Source of the DNA: Herbinix sp.
GTDB lineage: Bacteria; Bacillota; Clostridia; Lachnospirales; Lachnospiraceae
Length of the DNA stretch: 46,149 nt
Assembly: GCA_029239235.1 (NCBI GenBank)
Contig: JAQZBD010000042.1
Location: forward strand, 1-46,149
Direction of reading: 5' to 3'
The position numbers and the translations under genes were made by a program. This document shows, one piece after another, positions 9,558-18,021 of this stretch (position 1 is the first letter of the stretch; every line of letters begins with the position of its first letter). The notes beneath the pieces were generated by a model that worked only from the letters and a program-made list of their open reading frames with translations, was not told where the DNA came from and did not search any database.

Positions 9558-10111
9558 CTGATGTCTAACCCCAATTATATATTTAGTAAAAACTATTCTA
9601 AAACTATTTATTACCCATTAAATACTTAAATTACCCTCTGCAAGTCCTAATAACCGTATTTCTCCAGTCCAGTTAGTTAATTGACAACAGGCTAGCCGGT
9701 ACGATCAGCATCTGACCAGCCCCACCACCTGCTTATTCCCTGTGCGGCCAGTAAGCCAAAAAAGGTTAGAAACAGCAGAATCCATCCATAATGAATCTTA
9801 TTATTTACTCTCATCGTTCCTCCAGGGCAATCTCTCAAGTCAATCATTGCCAGTCAATCTTATGTCATCCAAATGCTATGCTCTTGATTATACTACATTT
9901 TGTCTGCAGCCGCAACGCTATGGTAGACAACCCATGTAATAAGTTAATGAGCGTTATATCTTGCAGTTACAATAACACTAACCAGGACAACATATTAACT
10001 ACCCGTAAGCTCGTTACTACGATACTACTTTCATGATCCCAATTTGGTAATAACAAAGCGGTTCTAATCATATCTTATGGTAGAAAACACTATGAAGGGT
10101 GGTGACGTTAA
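9558..10111. other. intergenic region containing a transporter remnant
   Basis: Apart from the 40-codon MFS remnant at 9692-9814, I see no coding sequence. The rest is AT-rich upstream DNA for the AraC-type regulator (minus) and the beta-propeller gene (plus). The heptamer gtcaatc occurs twice near 9838-9858, with no obvious meaning. Confidence 0.5.
9692..9814 (-). pseudogene. N-terminal remnant of an MFS transporter
   Basis: Forty codons starting at ATG 9814 read MRVNNKIHYGWILLFLTFFG and continue LLAAQGIS before diverging to RWWGWSDADRTG and a TAG. The start KIHYGWxLL with a hydrophobic first helix is typical of oxalate/formate-type and other major facilitator transporters of clostridia, which run to about 400 residues. 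GGAGGAACG sits just upstream of the ATG, so the translation signal is intact although the body of the gene is gone. It could instead be a true small membrane peptide, but the polar tail argues for a truncated relic. Confidence 0.55.
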
Positions 10112-11530
10112 TTGAAAGAGGTTAACGTTCAGTTACAACCGCTGGTTTATAATATAAATTTACCTACCGTTTTGAAAACAGCGATACTTCCAGGGGACTC
10201 CATCGAAAGATTATTTATTGCAACACAGATTGGTGAAATTTTTTACATTGGAGACGGAGTCATAGAGACTTTTTTAGATATCCGCCCCCGAGTATTAGAA
10301 TTAGGTACTTCTACCGGCGGATATGATGAACGGGGATTGCTTGGTCTGGCATTTCATCCCGGATTTAATGATAATGGTTTATTCTACCTTCATTACTCCG
10401 TTGCCGGCTCCCAAGGTCCAGGTGCTCTTTCCGGAACCTTTAAGCCTGATCCCTGCGAGCCAAGTACCTTAAATTTAAAGTGGACAAATAGAGAAACTCA
10501 ATATAATCATATTGATACTGTTGAGGAATGGATACTAGCCTCAGATGAGCCGCCTCAAAAACAACGGACCTTACTAAATTTAAGAAGACCTTTTCTAAAT
10601 CACAATGGTGTTAATAGCTTAAACTTCTCACCTGAAACTGGAAGACTTGTTTTAACAACCGGAGACGGGGGATCAAGTTATGATCCATTCAATTTAAGCC
10701 AGAACAATCTGGAAATTGCCGGTAAAATAATTGAAATTGATGTGGATAAGAATTCGTACTCCGATACCCCACTCGTGGTGACACGCTTTAATGAGCTTCC
10801 CGTACCGATACAGGAAACACTTACTGTGATGGCCAAAGGGGTACGAAATATACCCGGAATATCCTTTCAAAGATTTAATAATCAGTATATTAAATATTTG
10901 GGCTTTGTCGGGCAGGATCTGGTAGAGTCAGTTTTTTCATTTGTTGATTATACGCCAACGCCTGTTACTCAGCTTATTCGAGCCTCCTTAACGAGATCTA
11001 AACCCGAAGTCAATGGATTTGTTAACTTTGGCTGGCGAGGCTGGGAAGGCGCTCTTCCTACGCCGATTATTCGAAGCTGTTCTTCCAATTCGAATTTAAA
11101 CGAGAAAATAATTGCCTATTATGAGGAAGCTATTACTACATTAGCACTGCGTCTTCAGCCTCTCACCAGTTATTTTCATGAAGATTCACGATCGGATAAG
11201 TTTGAAGGAACTGCAATTACAGGGGTTCAGCCATATATGGGAAATGACATTCCAGACTTAAAAGGAAGTATTGTATTTATCGATTTTGCCCGAGGAAAAG
11301 GGTCTAGGCCTCCGGCGAGAGGTGTTTTAGCTTATACGCAGATTAGAGAAGATTGCAAATCAAATGATTATAAAATTATTGATACTGACTATAACTTTGG
11401 TTCCGATTCTGCTTATTATGTCTCTTTGGGTACAAATCAAAACCAGACTAAACTATATTTAGGAGTTTATGGTTCCAGGAATGTGGCTGATTATAATCAG
11501 GGTACTATCTTTGAAATTGTTCATGACTAA
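10112..11530 (+). CDS. glucose/sorbosone dehydrogenase-like beta-propeller protein
   Basis: A 472-residue protein of the GSDH/HHIP-like six-bladed propeller group, seen in GGYDERGLLGLAFHPGF and LVLTTGDGGSSYDPFNLSQN followed by GKIIEIDVD. Family members oxidise sugars with PQQ or are non-catalytic relatives. There is no signal peptide, unlike most bacterial members, so location and cofactor are uncertain. The start is TTG at 10112 with AGGGTGGTGA 7 to 16 bases upstream; no in-frame ATG fits. The gene stands alone on the plus strand with no partner dehydrogenase or PQQ genes in view. Confidence 0.75.
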   Translation: MKEVNVQLQPLVYNINLPTVLKTAILPGDSIERLFIATQIGEIFYIGDGVIETFLDIRPRVLELGTSTGGYDERGLLGLAFHPGFNDNGLFYLHYSVAGSQGPGALSGTFKPDPCEPSTLNLKWTNRETQYNHIDTVEEWILASDEPPQKQRTLLNLRRPFLNHNGVNSLNFSPETGRLVLTTGDGGSSYDPFNLSQNNLEIAGKIIEIDVDKNSYSDTPLVVTRFNELPVPIQETLTVMAKGVRNIPGISFQRFNNQYIKYLGFVGQDLVESVFSFVDYTPTPVTQLIRASLTRSKPEVNGFVNFGWRGWEGALPTPIIRSCSSNSNLNEKIIAYYEEAITTLALRLQPLTSYFHEDSRSDKFEGTAITGVQPYMGNDIPDLKGSIVFIDFARGKGSRPPARGVLAYTQIREDCKSNDYKIIDTDYNFGSDSAYYVSLGTNQNQTKLYLGVYGSRNVADYNQGTIFEIVHD

Positions 11531-11559
11531 AAAAGACGGCAAATATAACTAGTCAAAAA

Positions 11560-11582
11560 AAGTGATCAGTAAACTGATTCAC
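11560..11582 (+). terminator. small hairpin after the beta-propeller gene
   Basis: The sequence agtgatcagt-aa-actgattcact folds into a near-perfect stem with one extra base, about 30 bases after the stop codon. No U-run follows, so it is a weak terminator candidate. Confidence 0.35.
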
Positions 11583-11631
11583 TTGACATAAATAAAATAC
11601 ATAAACACATAAATATATAAATACATAAATA

Positions 11632-11707
11632 CATCATTCTAATCTCTTGCTCATTGTAGCTTCAATGTCACAGGTAGAGAAGCTTTGGGTAAGAGATTAA
11701 AATGATG
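11632..11707. repeat. large inverted repeat between convergent genes
   Basis: A 17-base arm at 11632-11648 (catcattctaatctctt) pairs with 11691-11707 with one mismatch. An inner arm agcttc (11658-11663) pairs with gaagct (11679-11684). It is preceded by short tandem ataaatac-like units at 11591-11631. It lies between the converging beta-propeller and methyltransferase genes, so it may act as a bidirectional terminator; a small non-autonomous element is the alternative. Confidence 0.5.
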
Positions 11708-11746
11708 AGTGTTCTAAAAAAATGGCTATAACCTCATATATTCTAA

Positions 11747-12382
11747 TTACTGAGTAGTAATCTGTTTTGTAGCATCGAGTACAAATAAAGATGCATCCTG
11801 ATTCATGAAGATTTTACTTCCGGTATAGAAGGTTTTTGATTTCATATCAGAAAATCCTATCTTACCCAAAAGCATGATAAGTTCTTCCACCTCAAATCCA
11901 TTATGAACCTTATCTGAAACAACTTTCTCATTTTTATTAAAATCAACAATGATTAAATGTCCCTTCGCATTTAACACCTGATACAGCCGACTTAAAATCC
12001 ACTCTATATCCTTAATGTGAAGTAAAACCTGGGACATAAATATATAATCAGCGTGTATTTCCGAGTTGTTTTCTTTTTCAAAGTCAAAGCATAATGTTTG
12101 TGCCCCCGTCAGATTATAATCAGAAATCTTCTGCTTTATCTGTTCCACCATAGGTTGAGAGCTATCCAGAAAAAGAATTGATCCGAAATCCTCTAATAAG
12201 TTCATTCCAACAAGCCCTGTTCCACATCCAAAATCAATAGCACTCTTACTTTTTCCATCGACAATATATCCGCGAATGGCGTCAGCTGCCAGCTTTGCTA
12301 TACTTGCTCGTTCAGAGGTGTCATATACATTTGCCATTGTATCAAATATTTCAGTATTTCCCATTCGTTTATCCTCACTCAA
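11747..12382 (-). CDS. class I SAM-dependent methyltransferase
   Basis: A 211-residue methyltransferase. SAM-binding motif I is AIDFGCGTGLVG at about 49-60, followed by the acidic strand SILFLDSSQPMV and the later motif DYIFMSQVLLHIKD. The size and simple domain plan match UbiE/type 11 enzymes that act on small molecules, but the substrate cannot be inferred. It lies downstream of the membrane protein gene on the same strand with about 50 bases between them, so the two may be co-transcribed. Confidence 0.88.
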   Translation of the reverse strand: MSEDKRMGNTEIFDTMANVYDTSERASIAKLAADAIRGYIVDGKSKSAIDFGCGTGLVGMNLLEDFGSILFLDSSQPMVEQIKQKISDYNLTGAQTLCFDFEKENNSEIHADYIFMSQVLLHIKDIEWILSRLYQVLNAKGHLIIVDFNKNEKVVSDKVHNGFEVEELIMLLGKIGFSDMKSKTFYTGSKIFMNQDASLFVLDATKQITTQ

Positions 12383-12434
12383 AATTTATTATTAGCTAAT
12401 AATAATTATACACCATATTCTAGCCCTGTATCAA

Positions 12435-13301
12435 TCAGTATATAATTGCATTCCCATTTTCATGCTTGGATTTAATATACCAGTTTATTGATATAACATA
12501 GCCAATGATCGGTGACAACCCGTATCCCATCAATGGAACAGGGAAATTCCCAAACAAAGTTGATCCAATGATAATAGTATAATAAAAACCAATGATGCGT
12601 GAGATTAACTCAGCATTTTTTGGTGGAAACAACAGAAAAGGCAGCGGTAATATTACCAGCGAAATAATACCTAAAATTAGCAATGGCAGTCCCAAATCCG
12701 CTACCATATGAAGTATTCTCTCTACATAATCTACCGGAGGCAGAGTGTCTAAATATACCCAGGATAGAATTACAAAAACAGAAAAAATACTTGCCACGAG
12801 CAAACGTAATATTTTGCTACTCATCCTTCTGTATAGCATTATCATCACAGGAACAGCAAATCCCGTGAGCTGTGAAGCATCAGGTTGATAAAATAATACG
12901 AGTATTATACCCATTGCCATGATACCGGCAAACTTCAGCTCTTTCCATTGCAATGCTTGCCATAAACCAATAAGAATGATGGGCAATACGATCATAGCAA
13001 CATTAAAACGAAGTACTGAGAAAGAAATCCACCTATGTACACCTTCCAGTCCGGGACTAATGAAAGTTAAAATCAAGAAACACATTGCGATTAATACGTA
13101 TTCTTTATGCCTTCCTTTACTAAGATAGGACTTATGTGTTATTAGCAAACAGGAAATAACACTAAAGAATAAAAAGCATAAAACATTTTGCATCCAAATC
13201 ATAGCCGAAATATGATTTTGATACATCGTAAATGCACCTATTGCGATAGATGGTAGCATAATTGTTATTGGTATAAGCTTTTGTAATTTCAATTTTTTCA
13301 T
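12435..13301 (-). CDS. polytopic membrane protein with FtsW/RodA-like motifs
   Basis: A 288-residue protein with about eight to nine transmembrane segments and no recognised soluble domain. Three patches resemble the SEDS family of peptidoglycan glycosyltransferases: GVHRWISFSVLRFNVA (compare GAKRWI.LGP), YQPDASQLTGFAVP (compare QPDLGTA) and FPVPLMGYGLSPIIGYV (compare the C-terminal PFVSYGGSS region). It is about 100 residues shorter than a normal FtsW or RodA. It may be a reduced SEDS relative without synthase activity. The resemblance is judged by eye only. Confidence 0.6.
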   Translation of the reverse strand: MKKLKLQKLIPITIMLPSIAIGAFTMYQNHISAMIWMQNVLCFLFFSVISCLLITHKSYLSKGRHKEYVLIAMCFLILTFISPGLEGVHRWISFSVLRFNVAMIVLPIILIGLWQALQWKELKFAGIMAMGIILVLFYQPDASQLTGFAVPVMIMLYRRMSSKILRLLVASIFSVFVILSWVYLDTLPPVDYVERILHMVADLGLPLLILGIISLVILPLPFLLFPPKNAELISRIIGFYYTIIIGSTLFGNFPVPLMGYGLSPIIGYVISINWYIKSKHENGNAIIY

Positions 13302-13445
13302 CCCTTATCTGAGTTTTTTATTTCAATGGTGAAGTATTATAAACGAATAGAATAAGATTAATATAGAGCTTTTGCAATCTATTTTTGATTACTTCAAAAA
13401 TTAGTTTGCAGCAGCTCTATTATTATACATTAAACTAACCTTATA

Positions 13446-13754
13446 TTAACAACCTTTACCATCAATTGAGCAGGAAGCTCCGCTATCTGCTGGTATATCT
13501 TCCTCTAAAAAATCATTAAGATCCAGAGTCTTCGTGTTATCCTCCAAGATAAAAAATGGAATCCCAATTCCTCCGGCTTTGATAACCGGTGCAAACAATT
13601 CCTCATGATCACGATAGGATAAAAACTCCTTTAAAATCTTTGTACTTTCCGTAATATCTCTAAAGTCCACCTCAATCGTTTCATGGGCCGTCAGCCTTGC
13701 TTTTGCATCAACACAATCCGGACAAATATCCGCACCATACATAATAAGCTTCAT
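13446..13754 (-). CDS. glutaredoxin-like thiol protein
   Basis: A 102-residue thioredoxin-fold protein with the redox motif CPDC at residues 11-14 (MYGADICPDCVDAK), a cis-proline-like GIPFF segment and a C-terminal CSIDGKGC that supplies two further cysteines. The family reduces disulfides or mixed disulfides, or binds metals. It stands alone 180 bases downstream of the selenium hydroxylase operon and is not obviously part of it. Both active-site positions are Cys, so it is not a selenoprotein. Confidence 0.8.
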   Translation of the reverse strand: MKLIMYGADICPDCVDAKARLTAHETIEVDFRDITESTKILKEFLSYRDHEELFAPVIKAGGIGIPFFILEDNTKTLDLNDFLEEDIPADSGASCSIDGKGC

Positions 13755-13874
13755 TCATATCATCCTTTCTGTCTTTTGATAATAGATACAATGCATCAAT
13801 TAATTATTCTCTATTATAATTTTATGTTGCATCCTTGTCTAGATGCATAGTGATATATATTCCCAGCACATCTA

Positions 13875-13892
13875 AATGAAGGGGGCTTCATT
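13875..13892 (-). terminator. short hairpin at the end of the xanthine dehydrogenase operon
   Basis: Seven-base arms (aatgaag and cttcatt) enclose a GGGG/CCCC loop about 40 bases past the stop codon of the last operon gene. The stem is short and followed by only a brief T-run on the minus strand, so this is a modest candidate. Confidence 0.35.
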
Positions 13893-13931
13893 CTCTTAAT
13901 TTTAAATTATTCTTTCCCTTACTGTAATTAA

Positions 13932-16544
13932 TTAGGCTTTGGGTTTACGATAAAAGGTGTTCTCAAGCGGATATTGATATCTGAATACACCGTCCTTTTT
14001 GTAATAAGCATTCTGACAGGCAGGGGCTCCCAGGACACATACAATTTCTCCTAATCCTTTTGCACCAAAGGCGATATCCGGATTATTCCTGCCAATTAAC
14101 CGTACATCAATGGGCGGCATTTGATTAGCCTTAAAGAGTCCCAGCATTCCCAGCTTTAGCTGCGGGATACCATTCTTCAAAGGAAAGCTCTCCGTTAAGG
14201 CATAGCCCAGTCCCATAGCAACCCCGCCTTCCACCTGTCCTTCCGCTGACAGTGGATTAATCACTCGTCCGACATCATGGGCGGCAACAACCTTCACGAC
14301 TTTTCCTTCCTGATCAATAACAAAGAGCTGAGTGGCATAACCGTAAGCAACATGACTGACTGGATTTGGCTTTGAGGAGCCAATGGGATCTGTCTTGTAT
14401 TCAAACTCTCCGATATATTCCTTTCCTTCCAAATCTGCTAGCGTGCTTCCTCTATCCAGATCCAACTTCAGCTGGATAGCGGCTCTTCTGGCTGCTTCCC
14501 CGGCAAATACGGTCTGACGGGAGGCGGTAGTAGTGCCGGAGTCCGGTGTATACCTGGTATCCGGATGTTCCACTTCGATTTGCTCCGGTGTTAATCCGGT
14601 ACACTCACATACTATCTGCATAAGAACCGTCTGAATTCCCTGTCCGATTGCACCGGCGGAAGATCTGGCATGAGCTTTACCCTCAAGGATCTTAATATTA
14701 CAACGTCCAATATCCTGAACACCTACCCCAACACCGGCATTCTTCATAGCCGAAGCGATTCCAACATGATAATCAGGATGAGCTTCATAATGCTCGAATT
14801 CCTCCCTGACTGCTTCCAGTGTTTCCACCATAGCTGTGCCTTCATCTGCAATCTGTCCGTTTGGCAGAGAATCACCGGGCTTAATTGCATTGCGATAGCG
14901 GATCTCCCAGCCGGAAACTCCCACCTTTTCTGCCAGTTCATTTATCAGGCATTCTACCACAGCGCAGGACTGGGTTACACCAAAGCCTCGAAATGCGCCT
15001 CCGGGTGGATTATTTGTGTAATAGGCATTCCCTTCAACATCGATATTGTGATAGTTGTATGGACCTCCGATATGAGTACAGGCTCTTTGCAATACGGGTC
15101 CTCCAAGGGAGGCATAGGCTCCTGTATCTGATGTAATTCTTGCCAGCATACCTTGTAGAATACCATTCCCATCGCAGCCTATCTTACAGTAGATTTCCAT
15201 GGCATGACGCTTTGGATGGTAGTTAATGCTTTCCTGTCTGGAGAAGAACACCTTCACCGGCCGTTTTGTAAGGTAGGCACATAGAGCCGCCTGATGCTGG
15301 ACACTCATATCCTCCTTACCGCCAAAACCGCCGCCTACTACGGCGCTCTTAATCCTTACCTTTTCCATGGGAAGTCCAAGATAATGACTGATTTCGTGAT
15401 ATTCGTCGTATACTCCCTGCCCTCCGGTAATAACCAGAATTCCATCACCCTCGGGTATACCCACCGCTGTTTCCGGTTCCATGAAGGCATGCTCCGTAGG
15501 AGGAAGGGAAAAGGTTCCCTCACAGATATATTTGGAGTTTTCCAGCGCTGCCTTTGCATCGCCCCTTTTTACCTCCTCATGGTCAAGTAAATTGTTTTCC
15601 GGAATGACAAATCTGCCAAAATGCGTAAAGCCCTCTCCATGGATCTGAGGAGCGCCGGGCTTTGCTGCTTCTTCCGGTGAACAAATAGGAACCAGCTCCT
15701 CATACTCCACTTCTACAGCCTTCACCGCCGCTATGGCCTGCTCCTTCGTCTCTGCCACTACCATTGCCAGGGTATCTCCGATGCATTTTGTCTCCTCACC
15801 TTCATCAATCATTCCCGGCCAGTCCTGAGCCAGATGTCCGATATATCTCTTCCCGGGAATATCCTTTGCGGTATAAACTGCCACCACACCGGGCATAGCC
15901 ATTGCCGCTTCTGTATCAATCCTTAATACCTTCGCCCTGGCATACTTACTAAATACATTCTTTCCAAAGAGCATACCTTCAAAGCTGTAGTCATCGGTAT
16001 ACATGGCGGTTCCAAGGGTTTTTGGCGCTGCATCCACACGACAGGTTCTCTCTCCTATCTTTCCCGACTGGGTTAATTCTGGTATCTCTGAATTCTCTTT
16101 CAGCATCCTGGCTGCCAACAGTATTCCGTCCTCAATTTTCTTATAGCCGGTGCATCTGCATATATTGGTGCGGATGGACTGCTTTACATCCTCTCTGGTG
16201 GGCTCCGGGTTCTGATCAATCAGGCATTTTCCGCTGATGACCATTCCGGGAATACAAAAGCCGCACTGAACTGCTCCAGAAGCAGCAAAAGCATAGGAAA
16301 ATACGGCTCTTTCTCTTTCGGTAAAGCCCTCCAGAGTCAGAATCTTCATTCCGTCCAGTTTGGATAGCTTCTGAACACAAGCACGGGCAGTTTTACCATC
16401 AATGATAACGGTACAGGTACCGCAAGCGCCTTCCTTACAGCCATTCTTCACCGAAGTGATATTTAGCTTATCTCTCAGATAATCCATTAAGGACATGTCC
16501 ACATTCCAGGGATGCTCCTGTCCATTTACGTGCACAAAATTCAT
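13932..16544 (-). CDS. selenium-dependent xanthine dehydrogenase-type Mo hydroxylase (2Fe-2S/Mo fusion)
   Basis: An 870-residue enzyme fusing an N-terminal [2Fe-2S] module to a molybdopterin-binding module. The plant-type cluster is NGCKEGACGTCTVI and the second cluster is CGFCIPG...CRCTGY, both within the first 155 residues. Mo-cofactor contacts include GGGFGGKED, AFRGFG and the C-terminal GAKGLGE, which carries the expected catalytic Glu. There is no FAD domain. The protein matches the group usually called selenium-dependent xanthine dehydrogenase, in which a labile selenium ligand on Mo is needed. It ends an operon that also encodes SelD and the YqeB, YqeC and MocA-like accessory proteins, supporting that reading. 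The exact purine or N-heterocycle substrate is not proven. The start is one base beyond the yqeB stop. Confidence 0.92.
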   Translation of the reverse strand: MNFVHVNGQEHPWNVDMSLMDYLRDKLNITSVKNGCKEGACGTCTVIIDGKTARACVQKLSKLDGMKILTLEGFTERERAVFSYAFAASGAVQCGFCIPGMVISGKCLIDQNPEPTREDVKQSIRTNICRCTGYKKIEDGILLAARMLKENSEIPELTQSGKIGERTCRVDAAPKTLGTAMYTDDYSFEGMLFGKNVFSKYARAKVLRIDTEAAMAMPGVVAVYTAKDIPGKRYIGHLAQDWPGMIDEGEETKCIGDTLAMVVAETKEQAIAAVKAVEVEYEELVPICSPEEAAKPGAPQIHGEGFTHFGRFVIPENNLLDHEEVKRGDAKAALENSKYICEGTFSLPPTEHAFMEPETAVGIPEGDGILVITGGQGVYDEYHEISHYLGLPMEKVRIKSAVVGGGFGGKEDMSVQHQAALCAYLTKRPVKVFFSRQESINYHPKRHAMEIYCKIGCDGNGILQGMLARITSDTGAYASLGGPVLQRACTHIGGPYNYHNIDVEGNAYYTNNPPGGAFRGFGVTQSCAVVECLINELAEKVGVSGWEIRYRNAIKPGDSLPNGQIADEGTAMVETLEAVREEFEHYEAHPDYHVGIASAMKNAGVGVGVQDIGRCNIKILEGKAHARSSAGAIGQGIQTVLMQIVCECTGLTPEQIEVEHPDTRYTPDSGTTTASRQTVFAGEAARRAAIQLKLDLDRGSTLADLEGKEYIGEFEYKTDPIGSSKPNPVSHVAYGYATQLFVIDQEGKVVKVVAAHDVGRVINPLSAEGQVEGGVAMGLGYALTESFPLKNGIPQLKLGMLGLFKANQMPPIDVRLIGRNNPDIAFGAKGLGEIVCVLGAPACQNAYYKKDGVFRYQYPLENTFYRKPKA

Positions 16545-16545
16545 A

Positions 16546-17358
16546 TCAGCCGTTACCTTCTTTCCTTAATAAATACAGAATTGCTTCTAGCACACCGCCT
16601 CCCAGGGCGCGAGCTTTGTCCGATATGGAATAGCAATATTCTATCTTACATCTGGGGTCAACATCTCCTACTTTAAGATTTTTCCCTACCCATAAACCAT
16701 CGGTTATGAGTCCCCGGAGTACTCCGTCAAGCTGGGATACAACCGGTAAATCTTCTACATAGGCAATAATATCTCCGCAACTAACTCTGGTGCAGATTTC
16801 CTTCTCAATCCGAATTACTCCATCAGCAGGCGCCCGGAGTATTCTTTGAGCGTCAAAGCCCCCAATTACACCGGGAACCCCGGTATCAGGTTCAGCTTCA
16901 CCATTTAGAAATACACGCCCCAGATTATGACCTCTGTTGGTTTCAATGACTGCATGCACATCTATTCCGGCACAAAAGCCAGGACCCAGTCCTATCACAA
17001 TGGGTGCCATATTTATGCTTGTCCCAAGATTTCTTTTTGCCAGAATGGCATCCACTACAATATGAGGCTTTAAAATGCTAAGAGAGTCCCCATAAGGATC
17101 TACTATAATTGGAACCCTAGTTTCACTTAAATTATGCAGTGCCTCTCTGGCGTTCTTAACTCTGATTGCCTGTAGCCCTTCCACTGCTGCCGTGCCTCGG
17201 TATACAGCTTCTGCAAATGCCACGGTTCTGCGGATAACCGTGGGCTTTTCTATCTCCAGAATGATCACCTGAAAACCGCTTCGCATCAAACGGTAAACTA
17301 CCCCTGTCGCAAGATCTCCTCCACCTCTTACCACAACCAGATTATTCGGTATCTTCAT
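16546..17358 (-). CDS. yqeB: YqeB-family protein of the selenium-dependent molybdenum hydroxylase system
   Basis: A 270-residue protein with an N-terminal Rossmann-like start (VVRGGGDLATGVVYRLMRSG), the mark of the YqeB group. Genes of this family are found almost only with selD and selenium-type Mo hydroxylases and are thought to help install or maintain the labile selenium. It sits between the nucleotidyltransferase gene and the fused hydroxylase gene, one base from the latter. The biochemical step is not established. Confidence 0.88.
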   Translation of the reverse strand: MKIPNNLVVVRGGGDLATGVVYRLMRSGFQVIILEIEKPTVIRRTVAFAEAVYRGTAAVEGLQAIRVKNAREALHNLSETRVPIIVDPYGDSLSILKPHIVVDAILAKRNLGTSINMAPIVIGLGPGFCAGIDVHAVIETNRGHNLGRVFLNGEAEPDTGVPGVIGGFDAQRILRAPADGVIRIEKEICTRVSCGDIIAYVEDLPVVSQLDGVLRGLITDGLWVGKNLKVGDVDPRCKIEYCYSISDKARALGGGVLEAILYLLRKEGNG

Positions 17359-17427
17359 GCTAGTTTATTTCCTTTCACCAAATAGATTACGGTTAGGTAA
17401 TTGCTAATTGTCTAAGTAGCTTCGCAA

Positions 17428-18018
17428 TTATCTAAATAATGCACGGTATTCTTCCTTGGTATCTATATCCCTGCCTATTCTGTCATCGGTAATAGAAACC
17501 TCCCATACCTCCCCTGAATTCTCCCTGATAATCGAACGCCCTCCTACATCACCTTCCAGATTTTTAAGATTCTGCGTCCACTTTCTTGAGAATATAACAG
17601 GATTCCCCCTGTTTTCACCGTACAAAGGCACGATAATTGAGCCCTTTCTCTGCTCGTAGGCTTCTTTCAGCCGGTAAACCGTGGCCTCATCCACAAAGGG
17701 CTGGTCTGCAACGAAAAAGATGATTCCGGTATCACTCTCGCTGACTGACAGATTTTCCATGGCAAGTCTTATGGAGGTGCTTAATCCCTTTTCCGCTTGA
17801 TCGTTATTTAAATATTGGTAGCTGACAGCTCCTACACAATTATCTTTCACCCTTTTTAGAACCTCAGCATCGGAATAGACAAAGATCCTCTGTTCAAAGT
17901 CCATGCGCTCCACAAGCTCCGCCACATGGAGTACCATTTCCCTTCCATCTACCTGCGCCAAAAGCTTCTTACCGCCAAACCGTTTGGATAAACCGGCTGC
18001 TAATATAACTGCTATCAT
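17428..18018 (-). CDS. MocA/YgfJ-like molybdenum cofactor nucleotidyltransferase
   Basis: A 196-residue NTP transferase. The nucleotide-binding signature LAAGLSKRFGGKKLL is at residues 7-21, and FFVADQPFVDE carries the likely metal-binding Asp. Relatives such as MocA form the cytidine dinucleotide form of molybdopterin, and YgfJ proteins accompany selenium-type hydroxylases. Here it most likely prepares or modifies the cofactor of the operon's hydroxylases. It begins three bases after the yqeC stop, with AGAGGTGAGGA upstream, so translational coupling is likely. Confidence 0.85.
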   Translation of the reverse strand: MIAVILAAGLSKRFGGKKLLAQVDGREMVLHVAELVERMDFEQRIFVYSDAEVLKRVKDNCVGAVSYQYLNNDQAEKGLSTSIRLAMENLSVSESDTGIIFFVADQPFVDEATVYRLKEAYEQRKGSIIVPLYGENRGNPVIFSRKWTQNLKNLEGDVGGRSIIRENSGEVWEVSITDDRIGRDIDTKEEYRALFR

Positions 18019-18021
18019 TCC

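Noticed and set aside
14670..15131. Plus-strand open frame of 153 codons inside the Se-hydroxylase gene
   Set aside because: The opposite strand encodes well-conserved Mo-cofactor motifs through this region.
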